Shown here piece after piece: positions 20,468-29,929 of a stretch of DNA of 64,000 nt. The position numbers and the translations under genes were made by a program. Each line of letters starts with the position of its first letter. The first letter of the stretch is position 1. Source of the stretch: Polaromonas sp. YR568 (GTDB taxonomy: Bacteria > Pseudomonadota > Gammaproteobacteria > Burkholderiales > Burkholderiaceae_C); assembly GCA_945878995.1 (NCBI GenBank), contig CAMCUN010000008.1, positions 1 to 64,000 on the forward strand. Reading direction: 5' to 3'. The notes under the pieces are model-generated. The model ran no database searches, was not told the DNA's origin, and saw only the letters and a list, made by a program, of their open reading frames with translations.

Positions 20468-21085
20468 ATGCTCAAACTTCTCCGCCCAATGCTGTGGCTC
20501 CTCCTCGCCGCCATGACCGCACCCGCCCAAGCCACCGAAGAGCCCGACCACCAAGTGCTGCGCCAATGGGGCAAGGTGGAGCTGCGCCAGTACCAGCCCT
20601 ATGTGGTGGCCGAGGTGGTGCTCCAGGCCACGCCCGAAGACGCCGGCAACCAGGCCTTTCCCATCTTGGCGGGCTACATCTTTGGCAAGAACAAGGGCGA
20701 GCGAAAGCTGGAGATGACCGCCCCAGTGACCCAAACCGCCGTGCCCATGAAAATGGACATGACCGCCCCGGTCACGCAGACCGCCGCAGGCAGCGGCGCC
20801 ATGCGCGTGCAATTCGTGCTGCCCAAGGCCGTGACGCTGGAGACCGCCCCAGAACCGCTGGATGCGCGCGTTCAATTGCGCCAAGTGCCGGCCAGCAAGT
20901 GGGCCGTCATTCGCTACTCAGGCTCTTGGTCGCAGGCCAACTTCGCAGAACAGTTGGCGCTGCTCAAGGCCACGCTGGACAAAGAAGGCGTGGCCACCCA
21001 GGGCGAGCCCGTGCTGTCGCGCTACAACGCGCCCTTCACCCCGCCGTTTTTACGGCGCAACGAGATTTGGCTGGCGCTGCGCTGA
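20468..21085 (+). CDS. SOUL-family heme-binding protein (signal peptide)
   Basis: 'GKVELRQYQPYVVAEVVL', 'KLEMTAPVTQTAVPMKMDMTAPVTQT', 'YNAPFTPPFLRRNEIWLAL'. Confidence 0.9.
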   Translation: MLKLLRPMLWLLLAAMTAPAQATEEPDHQVLRQWGKVELRQYQPYVVAEVVLQATPEDAGNQAFPILAGYIFGKNKGERKLEMTAPVTQTAVPMKMDMTAPVTQTAAGSGAMRVQFVLPKAVTLETAPEPLDARVQLRQVPASKWAVIRYSGSWSQANFAEQLALLKATLDKEGVATQGEPVLSRYNAPFTPPFLRRNEIWLALR

Positions 21086-21106
21086 GGCGCAAGGGCTTTG
21101 GTGCGG

Positions 21107-21332
21107 AATCAGCCGCTCCAGCTGCCCCTCGGCCCGGTGCGCGGCAAAGTAGGCAATTTGCGGCTTGAAGGCCGAAACAGGTCGGCCGTGGCGTCGACGA
21201 TGGCGGCGCAAAAGTCGTAAATCTTGTTGGCGTCGCCCTTGAGCCGCCCCTGAAAGCGCGTGAGTCCAGGCCCACGCACAACATCAATTGGTTTTGGCGC
21301 TCGGCGGCGGCCAGCATGGCAAGAAAAGTCAT
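21107..21332 (-). pseudogene. Degraded duplicate of the 5' end of pyrF
   Basis: About 225 bp collinear with 18311-18543 ('agccgctccag.tgcccctcggcccggtgcgcggcaaagtaggcaatttgcggcttgaaggccga'), small indels, frame broken. Confidence 0.93.
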
Positions 21333-21423
21333 GCGGGAGTTGCAGGGAGCGGTCGAGCAGCTGAGGCTGCTTGTGTCACGCGGGTCCCGCCATGGGGATC
21401 AAACTGGCGCGCCGCGGCGGCGC

Positions 21424-22401
21424 TCACTCAGGCTGTATGCCCGCCTCGCGCATGAGTTCGAGCCACTGCACTTGGTCGCGCTGCATGCGCCTGCCCATCT
21501 CTTGGGCGCTCATGGGTTCCGGGTCGGTGGCCAGGGCCGCGAGCTGGCGCAATGTCTCGGGGGCGGCCAGCACTTTGGCTGCAGCTTGGCTCAATTTGTC
21601 GACCACCTGGGGGGATGTTCCCATGGGCGCCACCAGGCCTATCCAGGTGACCAATTGCGTGCCAGGGAACACTTCGGCCAAGGTTGGCACCTCGGGCGCT
21701 GCTGTGGCGCGCCGCGCCCCGGAGATGGCGAGCGCGAGCAGCTTGCCTGACTTGAGGTGGGGCACACCGTTGCTCACGTCCACGATGGCCGCAGGCACTT
21801 GCCCGCCCAACAGGTCGGTGAGGGCTTGAGGGGTGCCCTTGTAGGGAATGCCTGAAAACTTCAGCCCACTGACTTTGGCCAGTTGCGCCAGAGCCACCTG
21901 CGCGCTGGCTGAGCCGTAAGCCACGGCCAGCGGCTGTGTTTGTTTGGCGGCGTGGGCCAAAAATCCCTTGAGGTCTTGCGCTGCAAAGTCAGCCCGCACC
22001 ATGAACATCATGGAGGTGGCCGCCACCCCAGCTACTGGCGCAAAGTCCTTGATCGGGTCATAGGGCAGCGACTTGTACAGACCCACGTTGGCCGCCAGCG
22101 TGGTGCTCGAGCCTGCCAGCAAGGTGTAGCCGTCGGCCTTGGCGCGGGCGACAAACTGGGTGCCGATCACGCCATTGGCGCCTGCCCGGTTGTCGATCAC
22201 CACCGGCTGGCCCAGCTCTTTTTGCAGGGCCACTGCAATGGGCCGAATCACGTTATCCGTGTAACTGCCAGGCCCGTAAGGCACAACGATGCTGACAGCC
22301 CGCGCAGGGTAATCCTGGGCCGCGGCAAGATTGGCCAACAACATGGCCATGCCAGCGAGGATGCGCAGGGAAGATGCGACGCATAAATCAGTTGTCCTCA
22401 T
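21424..22401 (-). CDS. Bug/TctC-type tripartite tricarboxylate transporter substrate-binding protein
   Basis: 'YPARAVSIVVPYGPGSYTDNVIRPIAVALQKELGQPVVIDNRAGANGVIGTQFVARAKADGYTLL'. Confidence 0.92.
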   Translation of the reverse strand: MRTTDLCVASSLRILAGMAMLLANLAAAQDYPARAVSIVVPYGPGSYTDNVIRPIAVALQKELGQPVVIDNRAGANGVIGTQFVARAKADGYTLLAGSSTTLAANVGLYKSLPYDPIKDFAPVAGVAATSMMFMVRADFAAQDLKGFLAHAAKQTQPLAVAYGSASAQVALAQLAKVSGLKFSGIPYKGTPQALTDLLGGQVPAAIVDVSNGVPHLKSGKLLALAISGARRATAAPEVPTLAEVFPGTQLVTWIGLVAPMGTSPQVVDKLSQAAAKVLAAPETLRQLAALATDPEPMSAQEMGRRMQRDQVQWLELMREAGIQPE

Positions 22402-22565
22402 CTCAGCCTCCTGTGCGTGGGACCTGGGCCCCACAATCGAGCAAATAAAATTCATTGTGAGGCAATCTCAGGCAGTACAACAACTCACTTGAGTGGAACG
22501 ACTGTTCACGCCCACTGAACATCGAGGTCAGCGCCCTCTCTTTGTGCTCGCCGCACTGAAGAATC

Positions 22566-22611
22566 GCTCAGATTATTTGACTTGCGCCCGCCTGCTGTGC
22601 CGTCCTAGCAT
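22566..22611 (+). promoter_or_regulatory. Shared promoter/operator motif upstream of enoyl-CoA hydratase
   Basis: GCTCAGATTATTTGACTTG ... CCTAGCAT; 18/19 identical to 29849-29867. Confidence 0.6.
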
Positions 22612-22695
22612 GCGCTGTGCGCGCTCAGGCACCAGGCCCAAGCTTTGAGCCCCAGCGCCTTTGCAGCGACACGCGCCCAACCAGGAGTTTCGGGA

Positions 22696-23463
22696 ATGAT
22701 TCGATACGACGTGCAAGATGCGGTTGCGCAGATCTTGCTGGACCACCCGCCAGTCAACGGCCTGACGCCCGAGCTGCTGGACCTGCTGATGGCCCGCTTG
22801 CGGCAAGCCGGCAGCGACCCGCAGGTGCGCGCCATCGTGCTGGGCAGCGCCGTGCCCGGGCGCTTTTGCGGCGGGCTGGACCTGCCCAAATTCCACGCCG
22901 GCTCACCGGCCGACAAGCATGCGGTGGTCCACAAGCTGTACTTTGAGCTCTTTGACGTGCAGTCCAGCCTGCCCAAGCCCGTGATAGGCGCCATCACCGG
23001 TGCGGTGCGCGGCGGCGGCATGTCGGTGGCCATCACCTGCGACTTGCTGGTGGCCGCGCAGGACTCGACCTTTGGCTATCCGGAGCTTGAAGTCGGCCTG
23101 CTGCCCTCCATCCATTTCAATCATTTGCACCGCCTCGTCGGGCGCTACCGCGCTTTTGACCTGTTGTTCACTGGCCGCGTGTTCAGCGCGCAAGACGCGC
23201 TCGAGCTGGGTCTGCTCAGCCACACTGCGCCTGCCGACGCGGTACTGGCCAAGGCGCATGAACTGGCTGCGGTGCTGGCCGCCAAGTCGCCCCAGCTGAT
23301 GCGCCTGGGCAAAGCCGCTTTTGTGCGCGCCACCGACCAGGGCTACCGCCAGGCCGCAGGCAGCGCGGTGGACCTGGTCTCCACGGTGCTGGGCACCCCC
23401 GACAGCATCGAAGGCTTGGCCGCTTTTGCTGAAAAGCGCAAGCCCAAGTGGAGCAACACTTGA
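22696..23463 (+). CDS. Enoyl-CoA hydratase/isomerase
   Basis: 'VLGSAVPGRFCGGLDLPKF', 'AITGAVRGGGMSVAITCDLLVAAQD'. Confidence 0.87.
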   Translation: MIRYDVQDAVAQILLDHPPVNGLTPELLDLLMARLRQAGSDPQVRAIVLGSAVPGRFCGGLDLPKFHAGSPADKHAVVHKLYFELFDVQSSLPKPVIGAITGAVRGGGMSVAITCDLLVAAQDSTFGYPELEVGLLPSIHFNHLHRLVGRYRAFDLLFTGRVFSAQDALELGLLSHTAPADAVLAKAHELAAVLAAKSPQLMRLGKAAFVRATDQGYRQAAGSAVDLVSTVLGTPDSIEGLAAFAEKRKPKWSNT

Positions 23464-24656
23464 GCGGCCTGCCTGCGCTCCACGGGCTGCGCGTGCTCGA
23501 CCTGTCCCGGGTGCTCGCCGGTCCCATGGCCGCGCAGGTGCTGGCCGATCTGGGCGCCGATGTGATCAAGATCGAGCGGCCCGGCAGTGGCGACGACTCG
23601 CGCCAGTGGGTGCCGCCCACCATGGTGGACTCGCCGGCCACCCCGCACGACGAATCGGTCTATTTCTGGGCCAGCAACCGAGGCAAGCGCTCGGTGACCG
23701 CCGACATCGCCCAGTCTGAAGGCCAGGCCCTCATCAAGCGCCTGGCCGGCCAAGCCGACGTGCTGATTGAAAACTACAAAGTCGGCTCTTTGGCGCGCCA
23801 CGGGCTCGATGACCAGAGCCTGCGCGCGCTCAACCCCAAGCTGGTGTATTGCTCCATCACCGGCTTTGGCCAGACCGGGCCTTACCGCGAGCTGCCCGGC
23901 TACGACACCATCGCGCAGGCCATGGGCGGGCTGATGAGCGTCACCGGCAACGGCGAGGCGCAAGTGGGCGCGGGTCCGCGCAAGACCGGGGTGGCCGTGG
24001 TCGACCAGATGACCGCGCTCTACTCGGTGATCGCCATATTGGCGGCGCTGCGCGAGCGTGAGGCCTCAGGCCTGGGCCAATCCATTGACATGGGCTTGCT
24101 GGACGTGCAGGTGGCCTCGCTGACCAACATAGGCATGGGCTACCTGGCCACGGGCAAGGTGCCGCGCCGGCTGGGCAACCGTCTGGCGACGGTGTACCCC
24201 AGCGACAACTTTGCTTGCAGCGATGGCGAGCTCATGCTCATCGTGGGCAACGACGAGCAGTTCAGGCGTTTTTGCTCGGCCATGGAGTTGCCGGCCCTGG
24301 CGCAAGAACCCAGGTTTGCACGCAACGCCGACCGCCAGCAATATGTTGACGAGTTGGACCCGCTGCTGCGTGCGGCCTTTGCCAGCCGCACGGTGGCCGA
24401 CTGCAGGGCCAGGCTGGACGCCGCTGGCGTGCCGGCCGCGCCCATCAACGACATGGCGCAGGTGTTCAGCGACCCCCAGGTGCTTGCGCGCGGCATGGTG
24501 CAGCCGGTGAGCCGGCCCGACGGCAGCTCAGCGCGGGTGCTGGCCAGTCCCATCCGCCTGTCACGCTCTGCCTTGCGGCCGGTGCAGCGCCCTCCGCTGC
24601 TGGGCGAGCACAACGCCGACGTGGCGCAGGGCTGGCCGGCCGCCCCAACGGCTTAA
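23448..24656 (+). CDS. CaiB/BaiF (family III) CoA transferase
   Basis: 'LHGLRVLDLSRVLAGPMAAQVLADLGADVIKIERPGSGDDSRQW'. Confidence 0.93.
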   Translation: MEQHLSGLPALHGLRVLDLSRVLAGPMAAQVLADLGADVIKIERPGSGDDSRQWVPPTMVDSPATPHDESVYFWASNRGKRSVTADIAQSEGQALIKRLAGQADVLIENYKVGSLARHGLDDQSLRALNPKLVYCSITGFGQTGPYRELPGYDTIAQAMGGLMSVTGNGEAQVGAGPRKTGVAVVDQMTALYSVIAILAALREREASGLGQSIDMGLLDVQVASLTNIGMGYLATGKVPRRLGNRLATVYPSDNFACSDGELMLIVGNDEQFRRFCSAMELPALAQEPRFARNADRQQYVDELDPLLRAAFASRTVADCRARLDAAGVPAAPINDMAQVFSDPQVLARGMVQPVSRPDGSSARVLASPIRLSRSALRPVQRPPLLGEHNADVAQGWPAAPTA

Positions 24657-24697
24657 ATTGCGCTGCCTTTTTTTGTAAAGCGAGATTGGAGACCGCC

Positions 24698-25522
24698 ATG
24701 GAGATCAAACGAATTGCGGGCGCATTAGGCGCCACCCTCACCGGCATTGACCTGTTGGAGCCGCCTTCGCCTGAGAGCATCGCCGCCTTGCGCGCAGCCT
24801 GGCTGGCACACAAAGTGATTTTCCTGCCCCGCCAGCCCCTGAGCCCAGCGCAGTTCCTGCGCTTTGCCAAAGCGGTGGGCCAGCCCGTGGAGTACCCCTT
24901 TGTCAAAGGCATAGAGGGCTTTCCCGAGATCATCGAGGTCAAAAAGCTCGAGCACGAGCGCATCAACTTTGGCGGCGTCTGGCATTCCGACACCACTTAC
25001 CTAGAGGAGCCGCCCATGGGCACCATGCTGCTGTCCAAGGTCATCCCGCCCTATGGCGGCGACACGCTGTTTGCCAACCAGGTGGTCGCGTATGAGGCGC
25101 TGTCAGACACCATGAAGCGGCTGCTTGATGGCTTGGTGGGCGTGTCCAGCTCGGCCAAGGCCGATGTGTCTAAAACGCGCGAAGACCGCCTGCGCAGCGA
25201 CGGCAACGACACGGCGCCCAAGGAATTTAATGCGCGCCACCCGGTGGTGCGCACCCACCCTGAAACCGGTGAAAAAGCCTTGTACGTCAATGTGGCGCAC
25301 ACCGCTGGCATCGAAGGCCTGACCGACGCAGAGAGTGCACCGCTGCTGAGCTTTCTTTTTGCTCACCAGGTCAAGCCAGAGTTCACCTGCCGCTGGTCCT
25401 GGGAGCCGGACTGCATCGCGTTTTGGGACAACCGCAGCGCCATGCACAACCCCGTCAACGACTACCACGGCTTTCGCCGCTTGCTCCAGCGCATCACGCT
25501 GGCCGGCACGCGCCCTGTGTGA
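24698..25522 (+). CDS. TauD/TfdA-family Fe(II)/2-oxoglutarate dioxygenase
   Basis: HxD 'GVWHSDTTYLEEPPMGTML' and C-terminal 'FWDNRSAMHNPVNDYHGFRRLLQRITLAG'. Confidence 0.9.
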   Translation: MEIKRIAGALGATLTGIDLLEPPSPESIAALRAAWLAHKVIFLPRQPLSPAQFLRFAKAVGQPVEYPFVKGIEGFPEIIEVKKLEHERINFGGVWHSDTTYLEEPPMGTMLLSKVIPPYGGDTLFANQVVAYEALSDTMKRLLDGLVGVSSSAKADVSKTREDRLRSDGNDTAPKEFNARHPVVRTHPETGEKALYVNVAHTAGIEGLTDAESAPLLSFLFAHQVKPEFTCRWSWEPDCIAFWDNRSAMHNPVNDYHGFRRLLQRITLAGTRPV

Positions 25523-25577
25523 GAGGTCCGCCCAGCCCTGAGCTGGGCCCCAGACGGCCACACCCACCACCGCCAGA

Positions 25578-26069
25578 TCAAACCGGTCGCTTGCGAATCA
25601 GGTATTTCTGCAGCCCATCCATGACCAACTCGCCGCGCTGGTTGTGCATGGTCGATCGCAAGGTCAACACGCCGGTGGATCGGTTGGGCAGCAGCTCGCT
25701 CACTTCAAGCGCCGGATAAACCGTGTCACCCACAAACACCATGCCCAGGAAACGGCTGCTTTGCTCAATAAATCCTTTGAGCGAATCCTCCACGTAATAA
25801 GCGAACAAGCCAGCGCCGCCGCAGGTTTGCGCCAGCAGCTGAAAACCGTGGGCCAGCATGTGGGGCATGCCACGGGTCCGGCAATACTCCACGTCATAGT
25901 GCACAGGGTGGTTGTCGCCACTGGCCATTTGAAAGGCAGCGAACACACCATCGGTCATGGTCCGCGAGGGCAGCACAAAGCGCTCGCCTATGCTGAAGTC
26001 CTCGAACCACTTGGTTTCTACGAGGCGGTGCTTGCGGGGATCGAAGTTCGGGTCTGTGGTCATGTCCAA
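25578..26069 (-). CDS. MaoC-family dehydratase
   Basis: 'WFEDFSIGERFVLPSRTMTDGVFAAFQMASGDNHPVHYD'. Confidence 0.88.
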   Translation of the reverse strand: MDMTTDPNFDPRKHRLVETKWFEDFSIGERFVLPSRTMTDGVFAAFQMASGDNHPVHYDVEYCRTRGMPHMLAHGFQLLAQTCGGAGLFAYYVEDSLKGFIEQSSRFLGMVFVGDTVYPALEVSELLPNRSTGVLTLRSTMHNQRGELVMDGLQKYLIRKRPV

Positions 26070-26142
26070 GGGATTAATATGGTGATGAACGTGTGCGTGT
26101 GATTGCGCGCCAGGGCCAATTTGGGCTTGAGGGGTGGGCCCG

Positions 26143-27207
26143 TCAGGCCAGCTGATTGGGCGTCAGCACAATCCGGCCTATGGATTTGCCTTGCTCCAGA
26201 TCAGTCAGGGCCTCATTGACTTCGCTCATGGGCCGGCGCGTCAGGGGAATCCCCGGCAACTGCCCTTGGCGGGAATACTCGACCAGCTCCTTGAGCTCGT
26301 CCAGGGTGCCCACATGGGAGCCGCGCACCGTGAGGTTGCGCGGCGACAGCAGGGGCAGCGCAATCTCCAGGCTGCCGCCCATCAAACCCACGATCACGAT
26401 CACCGTGCCCTTGACGGCCACCGCCATGGCCAAGGAGGCGGTTTGACCGCTGCCCACAAAATCAATGACGCCGCGAATGGGACCGCCCGCCGCCGCCTTC
26501 AAGGCCGCCGCGGTGTCGGGGCTGCGGTTGTCAAAAATGACATCGGCCCCTTGCGCCTGGGCGGCCTGCAGTTTCACCGGATCGATGTCGGCCACCACCA
26601 AGCCGGCCCGGGTCACCAGGCGGGCGGCGGCCAGCGCCGACAGGCCCAGGCCGCCTGCGCCTATCAACAAAATGCGGTCCGTGGGCTTCATGGGCGGCAT
26701 TTTTTTCAAGGCGCCAAAGGCGGTCAGCCCCGAGCAAGCCAGCGTGGCGGCGGCATGCACATCGAGCGTGCCAATGTCGATCAGGTAGCGGGCGTCGGGC
26801 ACCAACACGTACTCGCTGAAACCGCCATCGGCTTTGGCGCCCAGGCTGCGCTGGGCTTCGCAATCGGTGTCGCGCAGGTCCTGGCAGGCCTCGCAGACGC
26901 CGCAGCCTATCCAGGGGTAGACCAGCACCTGGCGACCCGTCCAGGCGGGGTCCACGTCGGCGCCCACTTGGGCCACGCTGCCCGCGATTTCATGGCCCAA
27001 GGTCATGGGAATCTTGGCGCCATACTGCGCGGCGGTCAGGCGTTTGTTGCCGCCCAGGTCGAAATAGCCGTCGCGCAAATGGATGTCGCTGTGGCACAGC
27101 CCGGCCGCCTGCACCTTGACCAGCACCTGCTTGCCCTGGGGCACCGGCTGCGCCACCTGGCGCGCTTGCAGGGGCTGGCCCCAATCCACAATTTGATAGC
27201 TCTTCAT
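26143..27207 (-). CDS. Zinc-dependent alcohol dehydrogenase
   Basis: 'LCHSDIHLRDGYF', 'GHEIAGSVAQVG', 'WIGCGVCEACQDLRDTDC', 'LIGAGGLGLSAL'. Confidence 0.92.
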   Translation of the reverse strand: MKSYQIVDWGQPLQARQVAQPVPQGKQVLVKVQAAGLCHSDIHLRDGYFDLGGNKRLTAAQYGAKIPMTLGHEIAGSVAQVGADVDPAWTGRQVLVYPWIGCGVCEACQDLRDTDCEAQRSLGAKADGGFSEYVLVPDARYLIDIGTLDVHAAATLACSGLTAFGALKKMPPMKPTDRILLIGAGGLGLSALAAARLVTRAGLVVADIDPVKLQAAQAQGADVIFDNRSPDTAAALKAAAGGPIRGVIDFVGSGQTASLAMAVAVKGTVIVIVGLMGGSLEIALPLLSPRNLTVRGSHVGTLDELKELVEYSRQGQLPGIPLTRRPMSEVNEALTDLEQGKSIGRIVLTPNQLA

Positions 27208-27403
27208 GGTGTCTGCAAAAATCCAAAAACCCATCCTAGCCAGCCGGGCCCTGCGCCACAAGTGGGATTTGCTGAAGCCTTGTTCAGCTTTCCCATCCCG
27301 CCGCCCTGGGGCGCCGGCTGATGTGGGGCCGTGAACGATGCTTCAGTTAATGTGAATTCACGCTGGTGTTCAAAATTCAGAGAATGCCTTAGCCCAAGTT
27401 CTT

Positions 27404-28942
27404 GTGTCGCGCACTGCGATGGACCCCTTTTTTTCAGACCCAGCCACCATGCGAACAGACCCAGAACCCTTTGAGTTGGCCCACCCCAACAGCTTTTACA
27501 TCGGTGGGCAATGGACCCCTCCCTCAGGCTCTGGCCGGATCTTGGTGACCCATTCGGCCACCGAGGCGCATTTTTTGAGCGTGCCCGAGGCCCAAGAAGC
27601 CGACATGGACGCGGCCGTGGCCGCTGCCAGAGCCGCCTTTGACACCGGCCCCTGGCCGCGCATGACGCCCCACGAGCGTGCGTTTTACATGCGCGCCTTG
27701 GCCGATGAACTCGACCGCCGCAGCGACGACCTGGCCCGGGTCTGGACCACCGAGTCGGGCGTGGTTCACAGCGCTGCACGGGTCACCGCCAAGACCCTGG
27801 GCGATGCCTACCGTTTTTATGCCGGGCTGGCCGACACCTTCCCCTTCATTGAGCAGCATGTGCCCAAGGGCGGAGGCCATTTTGGCCTCTTGGTGCGCGA
27901 GCCGGTGGGCGTGGCGGCGGCCATCATTCCGTGGAACGGGCCTTTGCGGCTGATGACCTACAAGCTGGCGCCCGCGCTCATGGCCGGCTGCGCGGTGATT
28001 CTCAAAGCCTCGCCCGAGGCGCCCAGTGCGCCCTACATCATGGCCGAGGTCTGCCATGCGGCCGGCCTGCCACCGGGCGTGTTGAATGTGCTGACCGCCG
28101 ACCGCCAGGTCTCGGAGTACCTGGTGCGCCACCCCGGCGTGGACAAGGTGTCTTTCACCGGCTCCACCCAAGCGGGCAAGCGCATTGCCTCGGCCTGCGC
28201 GGAACGCATCGCACGCGTCACCCTGGAGTTGGGTGGCAAGTCGGCGGCCATTGTGCTGGACGACTACGACCTGGACCTGGTGGCCCAGTCGCTGTCCAAA
28301 AGCGCCACCTACCTGACCGGGCAGGCCTGCTCCTCACTGACGCGGGTCATCGTCTCTCGCCATCGCCAAGCGCAGTTGCTCGAAGCCATGGCGCATCACT
28401 TTGGCCAGATCCAGGTGGGCGACCCCTTCGATGCCGCCACCGGTATGGGCCCGCTGGCCACCGCCAAGCACCGCGAGCGGGTCGAGGGCTACATGGCCAG
28501 GGGCTGCGAGGGCGGTGCCAAGCTGGTCACCGGCGGCAAGCGCCCGGCCCATGCCCCGCGCGGCTACTTTGTGGAGCCCACGGTCTTCGGCGATGTGAGC
28601 AACGACGCCGTGATTGCGCGCGAAGAAATTTTCGGGCCCGTGCTGTCGGTGATTCCAGTGGACTCGGAGCAAGACGCCGTGCGCACCGCCAACGACTCGG
28701 TCTACGGCCTCAACGCCTCGGTGTTCACCCATGACGCCGAGCGGGCCTACGCCGTGGCGCGTGAACTGCGCACCGGCACGGTGGGGCACAACGCCTTTCG
28801 CAGCGATTTCAGCATCGCTTTCGGCGGCTTCAAGCAATCGGGTCTGGGCCGCGAAGGTGGCGTCGAAGGCTTGTTGCCCTACCTTGAAAGCAAGACCTTG
28901 GTCCTCGACGAGTTGCCCGCTTTCCTCAGGCCCGCCCGCTAA
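27404..28942 (+). CDS. Aldehyde dehydrogenase
   Basis: 'VSFTGSTQAGKRIASACAERIARVTLELGGKSAAIVLDD', 'TGQACSSLTRVIV'. Confidence 0.92.
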   Translation: MSRTAMDPFFSDPATMRTDPEPFELAHPNSFYIGGQWTPPSGSGRILVTHSATEAHFLSVPEAQEADMDAAVAAARAAFDTGPWPRMTPHERAFYMRALADELDRRSDDLARVWTTESGVVHSAARVTAKTLGDAYRFYAGLADTFPFIEQHVPKGGGHFGLLVREPVGVAAAIIPWNGPLRLMTYKLAPALMAGCAVILKASPEAPSAPYIMAEVCHAAGLPPGVLNVLTADRQVSEYLVRHPGVDKVSFTGSTQAGKRIASACAERIARVTLELGGKSAAIVLDDYDLDLVAQSLSKSATYLTGQACSSLTRVIVSRHRQAQLLEAMAHHFGQIQVGDPFDAATGMGPLATAKHRERVEGYMARGCEGGAKLVTGGKRPAHAPRGYFVEPTVFGDVSNDAVIAREEIFGPVLSVIPVDSEQDAVRTANDSVYGLNASVFTHDAERAYAVARELRTGTVGHNAFRSDFSIAFGGFKQSGLGREGGVEGLLPYLESKTLVLDELPAFLRPAR

Positions 28943-29826
28943 GCGCTCAGCACCTGCCGGCACATCTCCACAAAGCGCTGAGAGGCGGTGGACAGGGCGT
29001 GCCCCCGCAGTGAAATGACCGCCACCGTGCGCGACAAAATGGGCCGCACCAGGTGGACGACTTTGAGCGTGGTCTGCCTCGGCACAGCCACCTTGGGAAG
29101 AATGCCCACCCCCAGGCCCGCCTCCACCATGGCCGCCATGGTGCTGACATGGGTGAAGTCGTAGTTTCTGGCGATCTGCAGCCGGTTTTTTTGCAAGACC
29201 GCGTCCAACTGCTGCTGCAGCTGCGAGGAGCCCAGCATCAAGATGGACGGCGACAGCTTGACCAATTCGCGCAAGGACACCTCATTTTTCGCGCCCAGGG
29301 GATGGTTGTCGGGCACCAGCGCCACATACGGGTCTTCGAACAAGGAGATGCATTCAAACTCCCCGGGCTTGTCAGGCAGCGGGCCAATGCCAAAGTCCAC
29401 CTCGCGCTTGCGAATGGCTTCGAGCATCTCGGGCTGCGCCTTTTCTCGGATGCCCACAGAGATGCCCGGGTAGGTGTGGGCAAAGTCGGTCACCAAAGCC
29501 GGCAAGCGTGTGCTGGCCACGGTGGGCACGCAGGCAAAAATCAAGTTGCCTTGTTGGGCGTTGGCCGCCTGCTCGATGCTCAGCAGCGCCGCGTCAATTT
29601 CGGCCATGGCCTTGCGCGTGCTGACCATCAGCTTTTGGCCCTCGGGGGTCAGAATCACTTTGCGGGTGGTCCGCTGCAGCAAGGTCACGCCCAGGCGCTC
29701 TTCAAGCTGCTTGATTTGCATGCTGACGGCAGGAAGTGAAATATGGGTTTGATCGGCCGCTTTGCGAAAACTTTCATTTTCAGCGACCGCCAAAAAGGTG
29801 GATAAAACCTTGAGGTTCACCCGCAT
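28939..29826 (-). CDS. LysR-family regulator
   Basis: 'MRVNLKVLSTFLAVAENESFRKAADQTHISLPAVSMQIKQLEERLGVTLLQRTTRKVILTPEG'. Confidence 0.93.
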   Translation of the reverse strand: MRVNLKVLSTFLAVAENESFRKAADQTHISLPAVSMQIKQLEERLGVTLLQRTTRKVILTPEGQKLMVSTRKAMAEIDAALLSIEQAANAQQGNLIFACVPTVASTRLPALVTDFAHTYPGISVGIREKAQPEMLEAIRKREVDFGIGPLPDKPGEFECISLFEDPYVALVPDNHPLGAKNEVSLRELVKLSPSILMLGSSQLQQQLDAVLQKNRLQIARNYDFTHVSTMAAMVEAGLGVGILPKVAVPRQTTLKVVHLVRPILSRTVAVISLRGHALSTASQRFVEMCRQVLSA

Positions 29827-29848
29827 GTGCAGTTCCTTTGAACAATGG

Positions 29849-29892
29849 CTCAGATTATTTGGCTTGTGGTCTGGGCCTCCCACGCCTAGGAT
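29849..29892 (+). promoter_or_regulatory. Shared promoter/LysR operator motif upstream of citryl-CoA-lyase-like gene
   Basis: GCTCAGATTATTTGGCTTG ... CCTAGGAT, in the LysR divergent intergenic region. Confidence 0.65.
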
Positions 29893-29929
29893 GGATTGAG
29901 GCTTGGACAGTGCAACGACAGGAGCAACA

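Noticed and set aside
21036-21332. 97-aa minus-strand ORF as an independent gene
   Set aside because: It is the frameshifted pyrF 5' duplicate joined to SOUL antisense sequence
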